Below, piece by piece: positions 1 to 11,672 of a stretch of 64,000 nt of DNA. Each line of letters opens with the position of its first letter. The first letter of the stretch is position 1. The notes under the pieces are model-generated. The model had not been told where the DNA came from. It saw only the letters and a list, made by a program, of their open reading frames with translations, and ran no database searches. Origin of the DNA: Anaeramoeba flamelloides (Eukaryota; Metamonada; Anaeramoebidae); NCBI GenBank assembly GCA_027625915.1, contig JANTQA010000029.1:2480001-2544000 (forward strand), read 5' to 3'. A program made the position numbers and the translations under genes.

Positions 1-378
1 AAATATTTTTAAACAAATAAAAAGAATTCAAATTAACAATTATAATAATTATCAAAAAAATAAAAAAAAAAAAAAAGAAATATTAGCAACTTACCGATTT
101 TAATAGCAACTGTTCGTTGTTTATAATCCTAATATTTGAAAAAAAATATTACCTAAACTTAAATATTTCAAGACTTTTTTATTGATTATTGAAAATAAAA
201 CCAATGATCACTTATTTTTAATCGTCAAGAGATTCAATATTTGATTTATTTTTCTTCTATTTGTAAAATAAGATTAGATTTTCAAGGTTATTTCTTAGTA
301 TAAACTCTCAGAAATTACTAAAAGTGAGAGTTCTTCAATATACAAATCAATTTCAAAATTTTCTTTTTATTTTTAAAT
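1..378. other. AT-rich non-genic flank
   Basis: No open frame with protein-like composition and no recognisable RNA gene. Plain AT-rich sequence leading into the inverted repeat that starts at about 379. Confidence 0.6.
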
Positions 379-677
379 CCAAAAATCCAAATCAAAAGGA
401 TTAGTATCTTTTTAATGAAAAATAATTGTAAAAAAATCTAATTATTTTAAAAATAATAATTCATTTCTCTAAAGTTGATAAAGGGGTTTGTTGATCAAAA
501 TTAATTAAAACTTTGTAAAAAATAGTGCCTTTTTGCATTGGGGAAAAAATATATTCAGTGTTACTGATCACTTAATGTATTTCAGCAAGTGAAAAGAGTA
601 TGGGTGGGTATTCATATATTTTGGTTCTATCATCCGATTGATATATATATATATATATATATAGAAAACTATTTTTC

Positions 678-1826
678 TTCAAAGGAGCCCAGTCGTAATG
701 GGCTAAATACATGTGTTTAAAGGGTTCGCATAAATATTAGAATAATTCTTTTTGGAAATTTTCCAAATTGAAATCATTTTTTCACTTAGCTTTTTTTTTT
801 TTTCAATTTTTTTTTTGAAACTTAATTCATTTGCAAAAATTTTTTTTATGGTAAGATCAATAGTCACTCAGTAAAAGCATGGTATTCTAATGTTATTGAA
901 ATTGTGGAAATAATTGTTGAGAAATCATATTGATCTCTATTGGAATTCTATTCGAACTTTGATATTGATATTTGAATAATAAGTGTGAAAATTTTTCACT
1001 TCATTTTCATTTCCTTTTTCAAATAGAAACCACAAACCCCAACCTACTCCATTTGGGGACTTGATTTCTAAAAGAAAAGTATGGAAAATGAAGTGGAATA
1101 CTGTAGTCAAAATAAAGCGTGCAATAAAATTTAATGCGTGTTTCAAAATTAAAAGTGTGTTTTTTTTGTTATAGAAGACCAATACATTAACCAATCAAAG
1201 AGACCAATAATAAACCCTAAACAAATATGGTATTGGTTTCTTAAAGTTCTATTATATAAAAAGAAATTCTAAAAATGAAAGAATCAAATTGCAAAATTTA
1301 ACTCAAAAAATAGAGTAAATTTTGTGAAAATTTTTATCATCAAAAAAACAAAAAAATTACAAAAAATTGAGAAGATTATTGAAAATTTTCAACTATTTGA
1401 AGGAATAATTTAAATTTGACTGAAAATAACCAGACCTTTACTTCCAAAATTGATTTGAACTTGGGTATACTGTTGGGTAGTAGATTGGATGTTGCTTTGG
1501 TACAAGAATAAAAAAAAGCACCGATAATATTGTGAAACACGGATTATAGTCCTTGGGCACACATTATTTTGATCACTGTATACTTCCTTTTTATTATTCA
1601 AATATCCGTATAGATCAAAACCAACATTCTTGTTTTTCTCAATGGGGGGTTAAGAATTTGAGTTTTTGAAAATTTTAAGGAAATCTATTGATTAATTAGT
1701 TTTCTTTACGGTGGATATCAACAATTCTTTGAATGAATTATTATTCTTATTTTATATTTGTTCTTCATTGTTCAATTATATATAATAATTGAGATTTGAA
1801 AAAAATGTTGGTTCACTTTGGTTGAA
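678..1826. repeat. Family G repeat, copy 1 (interrupted by family B)
   Basis: Aligns along its length with 42488-43167. Shared landmarks are a start with AATACATGTGTTTAAAGGGT, the segment TCTAAAAGAAAAGTATGG, and TTATTGATTAATTAGTTTTC (GGAAATCTATTG version here) near the end. Copy 2 has clear CAGTCAAAGGGG / CCCCTTTGACTG ends; here the ends are degraded (CTTCAAAGGAGCCC and CACTTTGGTTGAAAC). It lies inside the 379-2228 inverted-repeat element and is split by the family B insertion. Confidence 0.75.
1101..1578 (-). mobile_element. Family B Tc1/mariner-like MITE, copy 1 (478 bp)
   Basis: Flanked by TA at 1099-1100 and 1579-1580. Its ends are imperfect inverted repeats: CTGTAGTCAAAATAAAGCG on the left and the complement of CAGTGATCAAAATAATG on the right. 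The body matches 22679-23159 in the opposite orientation. The corresponding place in the other family G copy, near 42915, lacks it, giving a filled/empty site pair. TA targets and CAGT-type ends are known features of the Tc1/mariner superfamily; no transposase is encoded here. Confidence 0.82.
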
Positions 1827-2228
1827 ACAACTTTTATATGTGTGTATGTAGGTATGTAGGTATATTAAAAAAAAAATTATGTAACAGAAGTCATCAACAA
1901 TTTCCTATTTTAAAAAAGTATGATATTATTAAAAATTAATTTTACTATCAAATATTTTTGAGACTTTTTCATTTTTCAAAATTTAAGAATATAAAAAAAA
2001 AATTATTTCGTTATCTTTTGAATGAAAAACATAAAGTGATCAGTAACACTGAATATATTTTTTCCCCAATGTAAAAAGGCACTATTTTTTACAAAGTTTT
2101 AATTAATTTTGATCAACAAACCCCTTTATCAACTTTAGAGAAATGAATTATTAATTTTAAAATAATTAGATTTTTTTACAATTATTTTTCATTAAAAAGA
2201 TACTAATCCTTTTGATTTGGATTTTTGG

Positions 2229-4433
2229 TTTAATCTAAAGAATAAATTTTCAAAACCATTTAACATTTAATCAGAGAAGTAACTAAAATGTTCTAAATTT
2301 TTATTTAAAAATAATAAAAAGCAAAAAAATAAAAATAATCGAAAACAAAGAGTTTTTTCATCTTTATTATAAACAATAAAAAAGATTAAAAATAGCAAAA
2401 ATTATGTTTGTGACTGGGAAAAATAAGACCATGGGTATAGAATTAGTTATTTCTTTTCAAAGTAAAATTTTTGAGTTAACTAATCATGTAAAAAAATGAA
2501 TTAATTTATGAAACTTTCACTACTTATATTTTTTAAAAAGAATTGAATAATTAAATATCTTTAGTATTTATGACCATTGGTAGGTGATCTTAAAAAAATA
2601 GATAAAAAGTTTTAATCATTCGGATTATCTGTTCTTTTCATATTAAAATTTGTAATGAAATTTTCATAAACATTTGCAATTTATTCTAGATTGTGTTTAC
2701 AGACTAAAATTTTCTTAAGTTTGAGAAATTGGTCCTTTTACTGTGTTTATTCATATCAACAGTAGATGTGGTGTTTGTTGTGGGTTTTTTTTTGTAACAT
2801 TTTTATCATTAAATGTTGAGAAAGAGTTTTTTGAAAATGACTTTTATACCATTTGTTGGGGGGTAAGGCTCTTCTCTGTTATTGATTTATGTTATCAGAC
2901 AAATGAAAAATTTTTTTAATGTTATTCCACTTTATTTTGGTGGTAAAAGTGGTTTTTTTGGGTTTTATAGGATATTTTTTTAAAAATATTTTTTTAATTT
3001 TTTGGATTAAAATAATTATTTCTAATTTATCAAATGTTTTTTTTTTTTCAAAGTTTTTTTTTTAATCTTTTTCGAGTTTCTTATTTATTTTTTTGAGAAG
3101 GTAGAAATAAAAATAATAATTTTAAGACATATTAAGAAAATTAGTGTGATATAATTTATTTAAAAATGAATATATTTACTATTTAAAAATCTAATAGTTA
3201 GACTTTCTAATTATATCAATAAATTGTGAAATTTTGATTGTGGTGTTATATCTAATGAAAAGAGAAGAAATTTTTTTTTACATTTTAATTTTTTTTGAAA
3301 TTTTATTGAAATAAAATCTGAAAAAAATTCTAAGGAAAAATCAATTAACATTATATTTATTAATATTTTAGAATTTATTCTAAACCCTATCTCTTTATTT
3401 ATAAAAAAAAATTTCTTTATCTTTTTTATTTGAAATTTCAGTTATAAAACGGTGTTCTGTTTTTTCAAAAATTTTACTTACCTTTTTTTTTTTTTATTTT
3501 GACTTTTATTTTTTATCATTATAAAAATGTTGGGATTCCGTGTTTTAAGAATAATCAGAATGATAGTAATGGTGTGATTTCATCATTATTTATTTGGGAT
3601 ACTAAATATTTTTTTTCAATTTATTGTTTCTGTCTTCATTGATTCTTGATTAAATTATTATTTTTTACATAAGTGTCTCTTTCTTTTGGGTGTTTGGAAG
3701 GGAGACTTTTTGAGTTAAATTTTATCTTTATTTTTAATCAGTGTGTTGGCTTTTTTGTTATTATTTTGTTAATATGGAACCAATAAATTCTTGGTTTTTA
3801 TAGCATACAATATTTTTTTTATGAATTCTATTTAAATTTTTACTTTATTTATGAATTATTTTTAAATTAAATATTTTTTTTTGAACTGAAACATAAAATA
3901 AAAAAATAATTTTTTTTTTACTTCGAGAATTTTCAAAAACGGTACTGGGCTTAAAATTTGACAATAATAGGTAACATAATTATGAAAAGAATAAGAAAAT
4001 CTGTCTTCTTTTTACAATCGAAAAGATTTTAAAAAAAATTTATTATAGATCTATTTTTAAAATTTAAAAAAGTGTTATTATTTTGGTGGTCTTAATCCAT
4101 TTATTCTTATTTTCAAAACACCCAACTAAAAAATTCGAATATATTGCTTATTTCGTCAATTGCTTGATTTAATGAACGATCTTCTGGAAATTATTTTAAA
4201 AAATTGAATTTATGCAAAACTTTAAATAAAAACCAGGATATCAGAATACGAATTGATATTTATCATTAATAATTCACAAATACTTTGTATTTTCATAACC
4301 ACAAAATTCTATGAGTAAAATGTTTAAAATGAAATCCATTTCTTAAAAGATTTTAAAATTAAAACAAGATTGTATATTAAATGAATAAGAACCAAAATCA
4401 CAAAAAAAAATAAAATACACATAAGACAATATA
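2229..4433. other. Non-genic AT-rich stretch
   Basis: No open frame of protein-like composition on either strand, no splice-consistent exon and no RNA gene that I recognise. Long T and A runs throughout. Confidence 0.5.
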
Positions 4434-4800
4434 AACCCCAATTCAAAATTTTTAACACACCAAAATTCGATTTGTGAAAAAAAAAACTTATTTAATCAAT
4501 TCAAGAAGATTTACCAACTTAGAACCATTCACAAATTGAAATGTTAACACCTTTTTATAAAATAAAATACTCGCAAAACAATAAATAAATAATTATCAAT
4601 ACAAATAAATCATGGGTGTGTTAAAAATTTTGGAGAGAGCAAAACAAAAAAATACATTGGTAAATTTGTTTAAATTCTATTAGGAATATTGATCGATCAA
4701 AGGTTAGATACTACCAACTAATTTTATTTGAGTTCTTCTATTTGAAACAACTTAACTTTAACATAATATAAACCTTGTAGAAAAATTTTGATCCAACTGA
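4434..4800 (+). repeat. Family J repeat, copy 1
   Basis: Diverged copy of the sequence at about 31450-31800. Both copies run from AAACCCC through a segment with AACACACC or GGACACACCC, an AT-rich spacer of about 170 bp, then the complementary GGTGTGTTAAAA or GGTGTGTCCAAAATA, and TACATTGGTAAATTTGTT or its equivalent. The internal ACACACC/GGTGTGT pair forms an inverted repeat. Probably an old DNA-transposon derivative. Confidence 0.5.
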
Positions 4801-5101
4801 AGTAAATTACGTTATTCAAAAAATGAAATGAATACAAAAGAAGAGAAAAGATGAAAAAATGATTTCCATATTTTACAAAAAATCAAAATTATCTCAAATT
4901 TCAATGAAATCGTATTATTGTGATTGTTTGGAACGTTTTAACTGTGTGGAAAATTTTGAATTTTAGTTTACATGTATATCTTTATATTCCCGGTAAGATT
5001 CCTATCAGGTATCTTCCCCAAAGTAATTATTCACATACATAAAAAATGTCTTTCTTTTATTTTGGTTAAGGTTATAATTCTCTTTTTTCGATATATTAAT
5101 A

Positions 5102-5297
5102 CAGTCAGTTCCACTTTTAAGGCACAAACTTTCAACGAAATTTAAGTTACATAAAAATCTCAAATTAAGGCACAAAATTTCTAATTTTTTTTTTACAATT
5201 TATTTTACTAGAATCTGAATTTTGTGCCTTAATTTGAGATTTTTTGTGTGCCTTAAATTTCGTTGAAAGTTTGTGCCTGAAAAGTAGAACTGACTGT
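5102..5297. mobile_element. Family A TA-flanked foldback MITE, copy 1 (196 bp)
   Basis: Begins CAGTCAGTTCCACTTTTAAG and ends with the complement, CTGACTG, between TA dinucleotides at 5100-5101 and 5298-5299. The two arms pair over roughly 85 bp each, so the element is essentially one long hairpin. Three more copies lie at 11328, 14961 and 30325. The size, TA flanks and CAGT terminus fit a Tc1/mariner-derived MITE; no coding capacity. Confidence 0.88.
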
Positions 5298-7610
5298 ATA
5301 AATTATCGTTTTGGAAAAATATTTTTTATTCTGTTTTTTTTCGTTTTCATTTTTGTCTATTGATAAAATATTTTAGTCATCTTAACAAAAATGTAAAGGT
5401 TGGATTGTAGTGAATCTGAAGAATTAATTTAAAAACCACCATTAAATTGTGTTAGGGTATCATTTTGTGAAAAAAACTTTATTTTTTTTTTTTTTTTTCA
5501 TTATAGTGTATTAATTTGAATTTCTCAAACTTTTCCCCATGGGTATTCTTTAGAATAAATACAAAGGGTGTATAAATAAAATTGGATTTGTTAGTGTATT
5601 TGATGATATCTTTTTCAATTCACAATAAAGTTTGATTAAAATTGTTTATTTTAATCACATTAACATTCTGCAAAAAAAAAAAACTTAATAAATAAAATTA
5701 CAACTCGTGATTATCTTTATCAGCTTGTGATATTAAATAAAATCAGAGCAATTGTCAAAAACTTGTGATCAATGTCAAAATATCTTTATAAAAAAATTAA
5801 TTTTCATATAATATTTGATGAATTTTATAGGAATTCACCAATTTTTTTAAAATGAACATTTTTTTTTATGATCAAAAAACAGATCTTGACAAAAATTAAT
5901 TTTTTAAAAAGGTAACAAAAAAGAGATACTAGGCTCAACCAAATAGATGATGAAGATTTCCATTGTATTTTATTTGGATTTGGTTAATATATTGATATAT
6001 CCTATAGATCAACATATGTAATCAAAAAGGGTAAATAATTTTCCGACATTTCATAGTGTTATTATAAATATTATTCATATTAAAACCCCTTGCAAAAAAA
6101 AGTAATTCTTTATATATTTTTGAAGGATTTTCCTAGGTTATGTTTTATTTAATTTTTCTATTCAAGTTTAAAGTCAATGTGTTTAGTTTGAAAAGCTTTT
6201 CAAATGTCTTTTGCAAAAGGCATTACTAATTAATAAAGATTTTATGTTTATTTGTTTTCTTCATGTTCTTTCCATTGTTCTGATATCTTTATAAGCACAG
6301 AAAAATCAAAGATATTTTTTTTTTTTTTAATCAATCACTAAAAAGAATGAAAATATTCTAGTTCTTCTTTTTAACTAATTAACTTGTGACCCAATACATA
6401 TTATAAAAAAAACATATCTGTTTTAGATTCCAAATACATTTTTTGAAGTGGTTATAATTGGTTTGAAAGTAATATTCCTTTGGAATTTTAATTTATTAAA
6501 ACATTAAAAAATGAAAAGAAAAATATTCTTTCAATTACTTAAAATAATTTTCTTTTATTATCTCCATTTTATAGTTAACTTGATTTTATACAATTTAACG
6601 ATTTTTTTGGATCTGAACACTTTTCTAGATTCTCACAATTCTAAAGACTATCTTTTTTTGTGATTTTATGACTTTTGGCAAAAAATTTAGATTAATCACA
6701 ATAAAGTTGAATTAATCATAATTTTTGAAAAAAATCGCAAATTTATAATTTTTCAGGATAAATTAGGGTGAATTACGTTTTTTAATATGACCACGAATTT
6801 CTTGTTATTATCATGATAATCCATAAATCATCAAAAGCTCTTTTATCTTAAAAATTTAAGTAAAATTTTCACTTAAAAAAAATAATAAGAATATCTTCAT
6901 GTCACTCAAAAAAATTTCGAAAGCAATATGATTTATAGACAATATTGTAAACAAAAACTTTTTTGTGACTGAACCACTTTACAAATCAATAAAAAAAATC
7001 ATTTAAAAACTTGGAATAAATTGAAATTACTGTTTCACAATAATCTTGAAATAATTGTAGTATTGTCAAATAAACAGAAAATAAAAATAAAAATATTTAG
7101 AAATAAAAAATTTCATAAATTAATTAAAAAGCTGAAAGAGATCCTTATTATTCTGAATTAAGAAGTAAAATTTATTTAAAAGATAGTTGAGATTAAATTT
7201 TTAACAAATCATCCAAAAATGATTTGATTTTAAATTTGTTTTTTGATTTCATTTAAAGAAAAATGTATTTTGTTTATTTATCAATTGCAATTTAATCTTC
7301 TTCAACAGCTATTTATTATTTAAGAAAATTGGGAAATGGATAATTAAAAGAAAAGATAAAAATTAAAAGTTTATGAATTGAAATTAACTTGACATTAGAA
7401 AAAGTCGATAACAAATACGTCTGTTTAAAAAAAAGTGTGGTTTAAAAGTTTTATCAATTATTACTCAAACTGTTTAATTTAGATGAACTAGACAGTTTAA
7501 GGTACCACTTATAAAACTTTAAGTTCTCACTTTTTAAAATAGCTAAAGAGTATTTGGTTATTTATTTTGGTTAGAAACGAAAAAAAAAAAAATGTAAAAA
7601 GAAAGAGCAA
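5298..7610. other. Non-genic AT-rich stretch downstream of the 14-3-3 gene
   Basis: No supported gene. Contains only AT-rich sequence and homopolymer runs. The right end is the 3' flank of the minus-strand 14-3-3 gene. Confidence 0.5.
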
Positions 7611-8864
7611 TTAAAACAAACCTTCGTCTTCATCATCATCTTCTTCGTCATCATCGTCGTCGTCGTATTCGTCATCATCATCATCATCTTCAAATTCAGA
7701 AGTCCAGAGAGTAAGATTTTCTCTTAAGAGTTGCATGATAAGAGTTGAGTCTTTGTATGAGTTCTCGGTAAGATCGTCGATTTCAGCAATGGCGTCATCA
7801 AATGCTTGTTTGGCAAGATGACATGCTCTGTCTGGGGAATTAAGAATTTCGTAATAAAAGACAGAAAAGTTTAATGCAAGACCAAGTCTAATTGGATGTG
7901 TTGTGGCAAGTTCAGAGTTGGCAATTTCAGATGCATTTTTATAGGCTAATAAACTTTGTTCAGATGCTTTTTCTCTTTTTTCTCCACTTGTAAATTCTGC
8001 GAAATATCTGTAATAGTCTCCTTTCCTTTAGTTTTGGGTGTTTTTTTTTTTTTGAAAAAAATTATTTTTGATTTTGGTACAAAAAGAAAAAAAAAAAAAA
8101 AAGAAAATTTGTAAAAAAAAAAAAAAAAAAGAAAATTTGTAAAAAAAAAAAAAAAAATAAAAAAATACAAATGAATAAATTAAACAATTACTCAAAAAAT
8201 AATAAAAAAAAAAATAAAAATAAAATAAAAATACAAACATTTTGTAATAAAAGGCTTTGCTTTCTCCACTTGAAGCTTTTTTGATCAAGTGTTCGTCAAT
8301 AATCTTGAAGATTCCGTCACAAATTTCTTCAAGTTCATTTTCGATTTTAACACGGAGTTCTGTGATTTTTTTAACACCTTCTTCATTATTTTCTTTTGTT
8401 TCTTCCTTTTCAAGGATTGAGGATAAGATTCTCCATGATGCTCTTCTTGAACCAATCAAGTTTTTAAAGGCAACAGATAAGAGGTTTCTTTCTTCGATGT
8501 TTAATTCAACATCAGCACTGGCTACTTCCTTGATTGCTTCAACCATTTCTTTTTTGATTTGGAAAATTACATTTATCGAAAAAGGTTTATTTTTGTTGGG
8601 AAGAAATAAAAAAGAAAAAGAAGAAAAAAGGATAGAAAAAAAAAAATAAAAATAAAAAAAAAAAAAAAAAATAAAAATAAAATAAAATAAAATAAGAAAG
8701 AAAAAGAAAAAAAGTAAAATAAATTAATTTTTAAATCAAAAATAAAATTAAAAAAAAAAAAGAAAAATAATTTGAAAAAAAAGTTGATTGTTACCTTCGT
8801 ATCTTTCTGCTTGTTCACAGACCTTTGCTTGGTATACTAAAAGTTCACGTTTTTTTTCTTCCAT
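7611..8864 (-). CDS. 14-3-3 phosphoserine-binding adaptor protein, 3 exons
   Basis: 14-3-3 proteins are cytosolic dimers that bind phosphorylated clients. Exons (minus strand): 8864-8795, 8548-8239, 8025-7611; total 795 nt, 264 residues. Introns of 246 and 213 bp use donors GTAACA and GTTTGT. Joining at AAAT|GAAAGG restores the hallmark KMKGDYYRY; the first junction restores AERYEEMVEA. Family signatures present are [40 protein letters not shown] and [17 protein letters not shown]. The phosphate-binding Lys, both Arg and Tyr are kept. Length is close to the family norm (about 245-255) except for an unusually long acidic tail of about 27 residues, nearly all Asp and Glu around one Tyr. Start chosen at the first ATG of exon 1, giving [14 protein letters not shown]. 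Identification is certain; exon ends are very likely right. Confidence 0.97.
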
Positions 8865-9545
8865 TCTGATTGTCTTTGGAAAAGATCGTTATTGGAAAAA
8901 ATAAATAAATAATAAAAAAAAAAAAAAAAGGACAATAAAAAAAAAGGATTAGTTTGAGATGTAACGAAGACAACAACAATTTTTGTTGATATTTTGATGG
9001 ACTATGAATTAATAAGCACACTTACAAATAAAAATAGTTATAAAGATTTTAAAAAAAATGAATAGTATTTACTCAAAAAACCAAAATGAATAAATTGTCA
9101 AGAAATTGAATGAAAACCAATCAAATTTTTGATTGTAAAAGTCAAAAACCAAAAACTCTCATTTGTAGAATTCAGATTTAAGGTTGACAATCCCGTGAAT
9201 TTGAAAAAATATTCTCTTGTATCAGGATGTAATCAGTTTTTAAGTTGGTTCTTAACTGATCGATCTTGCAGTTGGTCTGGGTTTTAATAGTTTGTTCAAA
9301 AGGCAAAAATTTTTATTATTTTTTTTTTTATTATTCAACCCCATATCTTTTTCTTTAAATTTCTCGTAAATGGATAAAGAAAAGTATCTTGTTTGGTATA
9401 AAAAATACGCTTATCTTACAAAATGAATTTATTTTTTGTTTTTGTAATCCAAAATTATTTGTCTAATAGAAATAGATTGGTTGACGTTTTTTAAACTTTG
9501 ACTTTAGTCCCCCTTTAACTCACTATCAAAAAAAATTTTTATTTA
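8865..9545. other. 5' flank of the 14-3-3 gene
   Basis: Presumed promoter region of the minus-strand 14-3-3 gene; no defined motif recognised. At 9246-9287 a stretch containing CTGATCGATCTT and GGTTTTAATAG resembles the arms of the inverted repeat found upstream of QNG1 at 38038-38346. Confidence 0.4.
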
Positions 9546-9977
9546 CAGTTGTGGAAAAAAAGTGAAACTGGAAAAAAAGTGAAACACGGTTTTTAATTGG
9601 GAACATTACTGAAAATTCAAAGTAAGATCAATGAAAAAAAGAATAAATAAATAAATAAAGACAAAATGAAGTATTCGCCACAATAACAGTTTTTTTAATA
9701 CTATTATTAGGTATGGGTTTTTCTTTGATTGATCAATTATTAAAAATTTGTTCAAAAAATTGACTATTTTTGAGATCTCAAAAACCACACACAATTTCGA
9801 TAAATCAAGTAGATTTAAATAGTATTTGTTGGGTTGATTGAAAATTATATACTGGATTATTATTTGAAGTTAATTGGTTTCTTCTTTTTATTGATTTTAC
9901 TTTTCATTTTCAGTAATGTTCCCAATTAAAAACCGTGTTTCACTTTTTTTCCAGTTTCACTTTTTTTCCACAACAGT
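9546..9977. mobile_element. Family E element, copy 1, with ~65-bp terminal inverted repeats
   Basis: Starts CAGTTGTGGAAAAAAAGTGA after TA (9544-9545) and ends with the complement, TTTTTTTCCACAAC. The arms match almost perfectly for about 65 bp, including AATTGGGAACATTACTGAAA. The core matches copy 2 at 34279-34684. A 62-codon minus-strand frame (9606-9794) is conserved in the other copy. It includes the segment SKKNPYLIIVLKKL, which loosely resembles the second helix-turn-helix region of Tc1 transposases. That last point is inference; the repeat itself is plain to see. Confidence 0.85.
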
Positions 9978-11327
9978 TAATTTCATAACAAAACCATTTG
10001 GATTAAAAATTTGAATTGACACCCAAAAATCAAATTTTTTCTTAAATATCTTCAAAATAATTAGTGTCACACTTTCCAATTTAGACTTTGTAAAAAAAAA
10101 TAAGAAAAATTTGATTTATTTATGAGAGAAGTACAATTGACAAATTTTAAACACTACTTGTTTTCATAATATTCAATTATTCAATTCATTTCTTTAACTA
10201 AATAAATGAATTTTGTAATAAATCTGAGAGTTGGATCATATCCTAGAATAATATATTTACTTACCAAAGAAAAAATCATTAATCAAAAAAATGAAAAGAT
10301 TGATCAAGAAAAAAAAAACAAAAAGTATTTATTTCTCGATTTTTTTTGTTACATTTATTACAGTTATTTTTTATTTACCCAGCTGTATATTTTTAATTCT
10401 TGAGTTGAAAAGATTTTAACCTCAATTTTTTTTTTTTGTGAAATAAATAACTTTTAATTTTATAAGATTTTTAATTCAAATAATTAACCTAATTAAACTA
10501 ATTCATCTAATTCTTGATTGAACTCACAGAAATATGAACTTTTTTGAATTATTCCATTCAAAAATTGTTTATTGAATAATTATCTTCAATTTTGTATGGT
10601 TTATTATAATCAATTGGGAAACATAAAATAATTCAGAATCCAATTGAATATTTTTCAAAATTTTTCTTTTATTTGAATAGAGTCTTTTGTTTTTTTTTTT
10701 TTTGATTTCAATAAATCAATAACTCCACTTTAATCTTTGTGGTAATTTTCTTTTTTGATACTGATTTTGATAAAAATATTTGAAAAAAGAAATTCGAAGT
10801 AAAATTTGGAAAAAAATAGATTTGGGTAAAAGAATACTAAATCCGAGTGAGTGTTCCATTCTAGGTAATACAATATTTATACACCCAAATTATAAAAAGA
10901 AAGAAGAAATCTCTTCGAAGATATAACTTTTTTGGTTTTTTTTTGCAATTTTGATTTGAATAAATTTGAATTTAGTAAGGCGATAATATTTGATTGTTTT
11001 GAAAAAAGAAAATATATATTTTAAATATACCCCCCCATTGATTTTTTTGTTTTTTTGTTTTGTTAATTACTATCATTGACTGTTACAAATTTCTCAATTT
11101 AATAAAACCAAAAATGCGAATAAAAAATGTAACAAAAATTTAAAACTGTTAAAGATTCTACATTCTTTTAAGTGGACCCCTTTCACATATTGTGAATTAA
11201 ATAAGGGATGAGGCTTTGCTCTCAATCTTTAAATATATAGTGACACCCCATCAATCCTTTTTTTAAGTCAGATTCTCATAATTATTTTTTTCAAATTTCA
11301 TAAAATTTGTATATTTAGCAAAGATTA
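9978..11327. other. Non-genic AT-rich stretch
   Basis: No supported gene. The 65-codon plus-strand frame at 10206 has a random-looking AT-driven composition and no splice or family support. Confidence 0.5.
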
Positions 11328-11524
11328 CAGCCAGTTCCACTTTTAAGGCACAAACTTTAAACGAAATTTAAGGCACACACAAAATCTCAAATTAAGGCAC
11401 AAAAGTCATATTCTAGTAAAATAAATTGTAAAAAAAAAAAATTATAAATTTTGTGCCTTAATTTGAGATTTTTTTGTGCCTTAAATTACGTTGAAAGTTT
11501 GTACCTTAAAAGTGGAACTGACTG
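11328..11524. mobile_element. Family A MITE, copy 2 (197 bp)
   Basis: Begins CAGCCAGTTCCACTTTTAAG and ends CTTAAAAGTGGAACTGACTG between TA dinucleotides at 11326-11327 and 11525-11526. Long hairpin like copy 1. Confidence 0.88.
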
Positions 11525-11635
11525 TAAAATAAAGGTTCAGATAAAGATCAAACAAGCAAATAACCATAAATATTATCTGACACCAAACCCTATATAATAT
11601 TTTTTTCATTATTCAGCAGGGGGTAAAAATATTAA

Positions 11636-11672
<37 letters not shown>

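Larger units (their letters stand above)
379..2228. repeat. Composite element bounded by near-identical ~195-bp inverted arms
   Basis: The arm at 379-573 and the arm at 2035-2228 are reverse complements with only about two or three differences over roughly 195 bp. Both contain, in opposite orientation, the sequence AAAGGGGTTTGTTGATCAAA and end in TTCAGTGTTACTGATCACTT. The interior carries a family G repeat (678-1826), which itself carries a family B insertion (1101-1578), so this looks like three nested insertions. No transposase is visible. The very high arm identity suggests recent origin or ongoing gene conversion. Confidence 0.85.

Noticed and set aside
7946..8818. Phe-rich frames overlapping the 14-3-3 gene
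   Set aside because: They run through poly(A)/poly(T) intron sequence and are shadows of the real exons.
9606..9794. A stand-alone gene of 62 residues
   Set aside because: It lies wholly inside the family E repeat and recurs in the other copy, so it is repeat content rather than a host gene.
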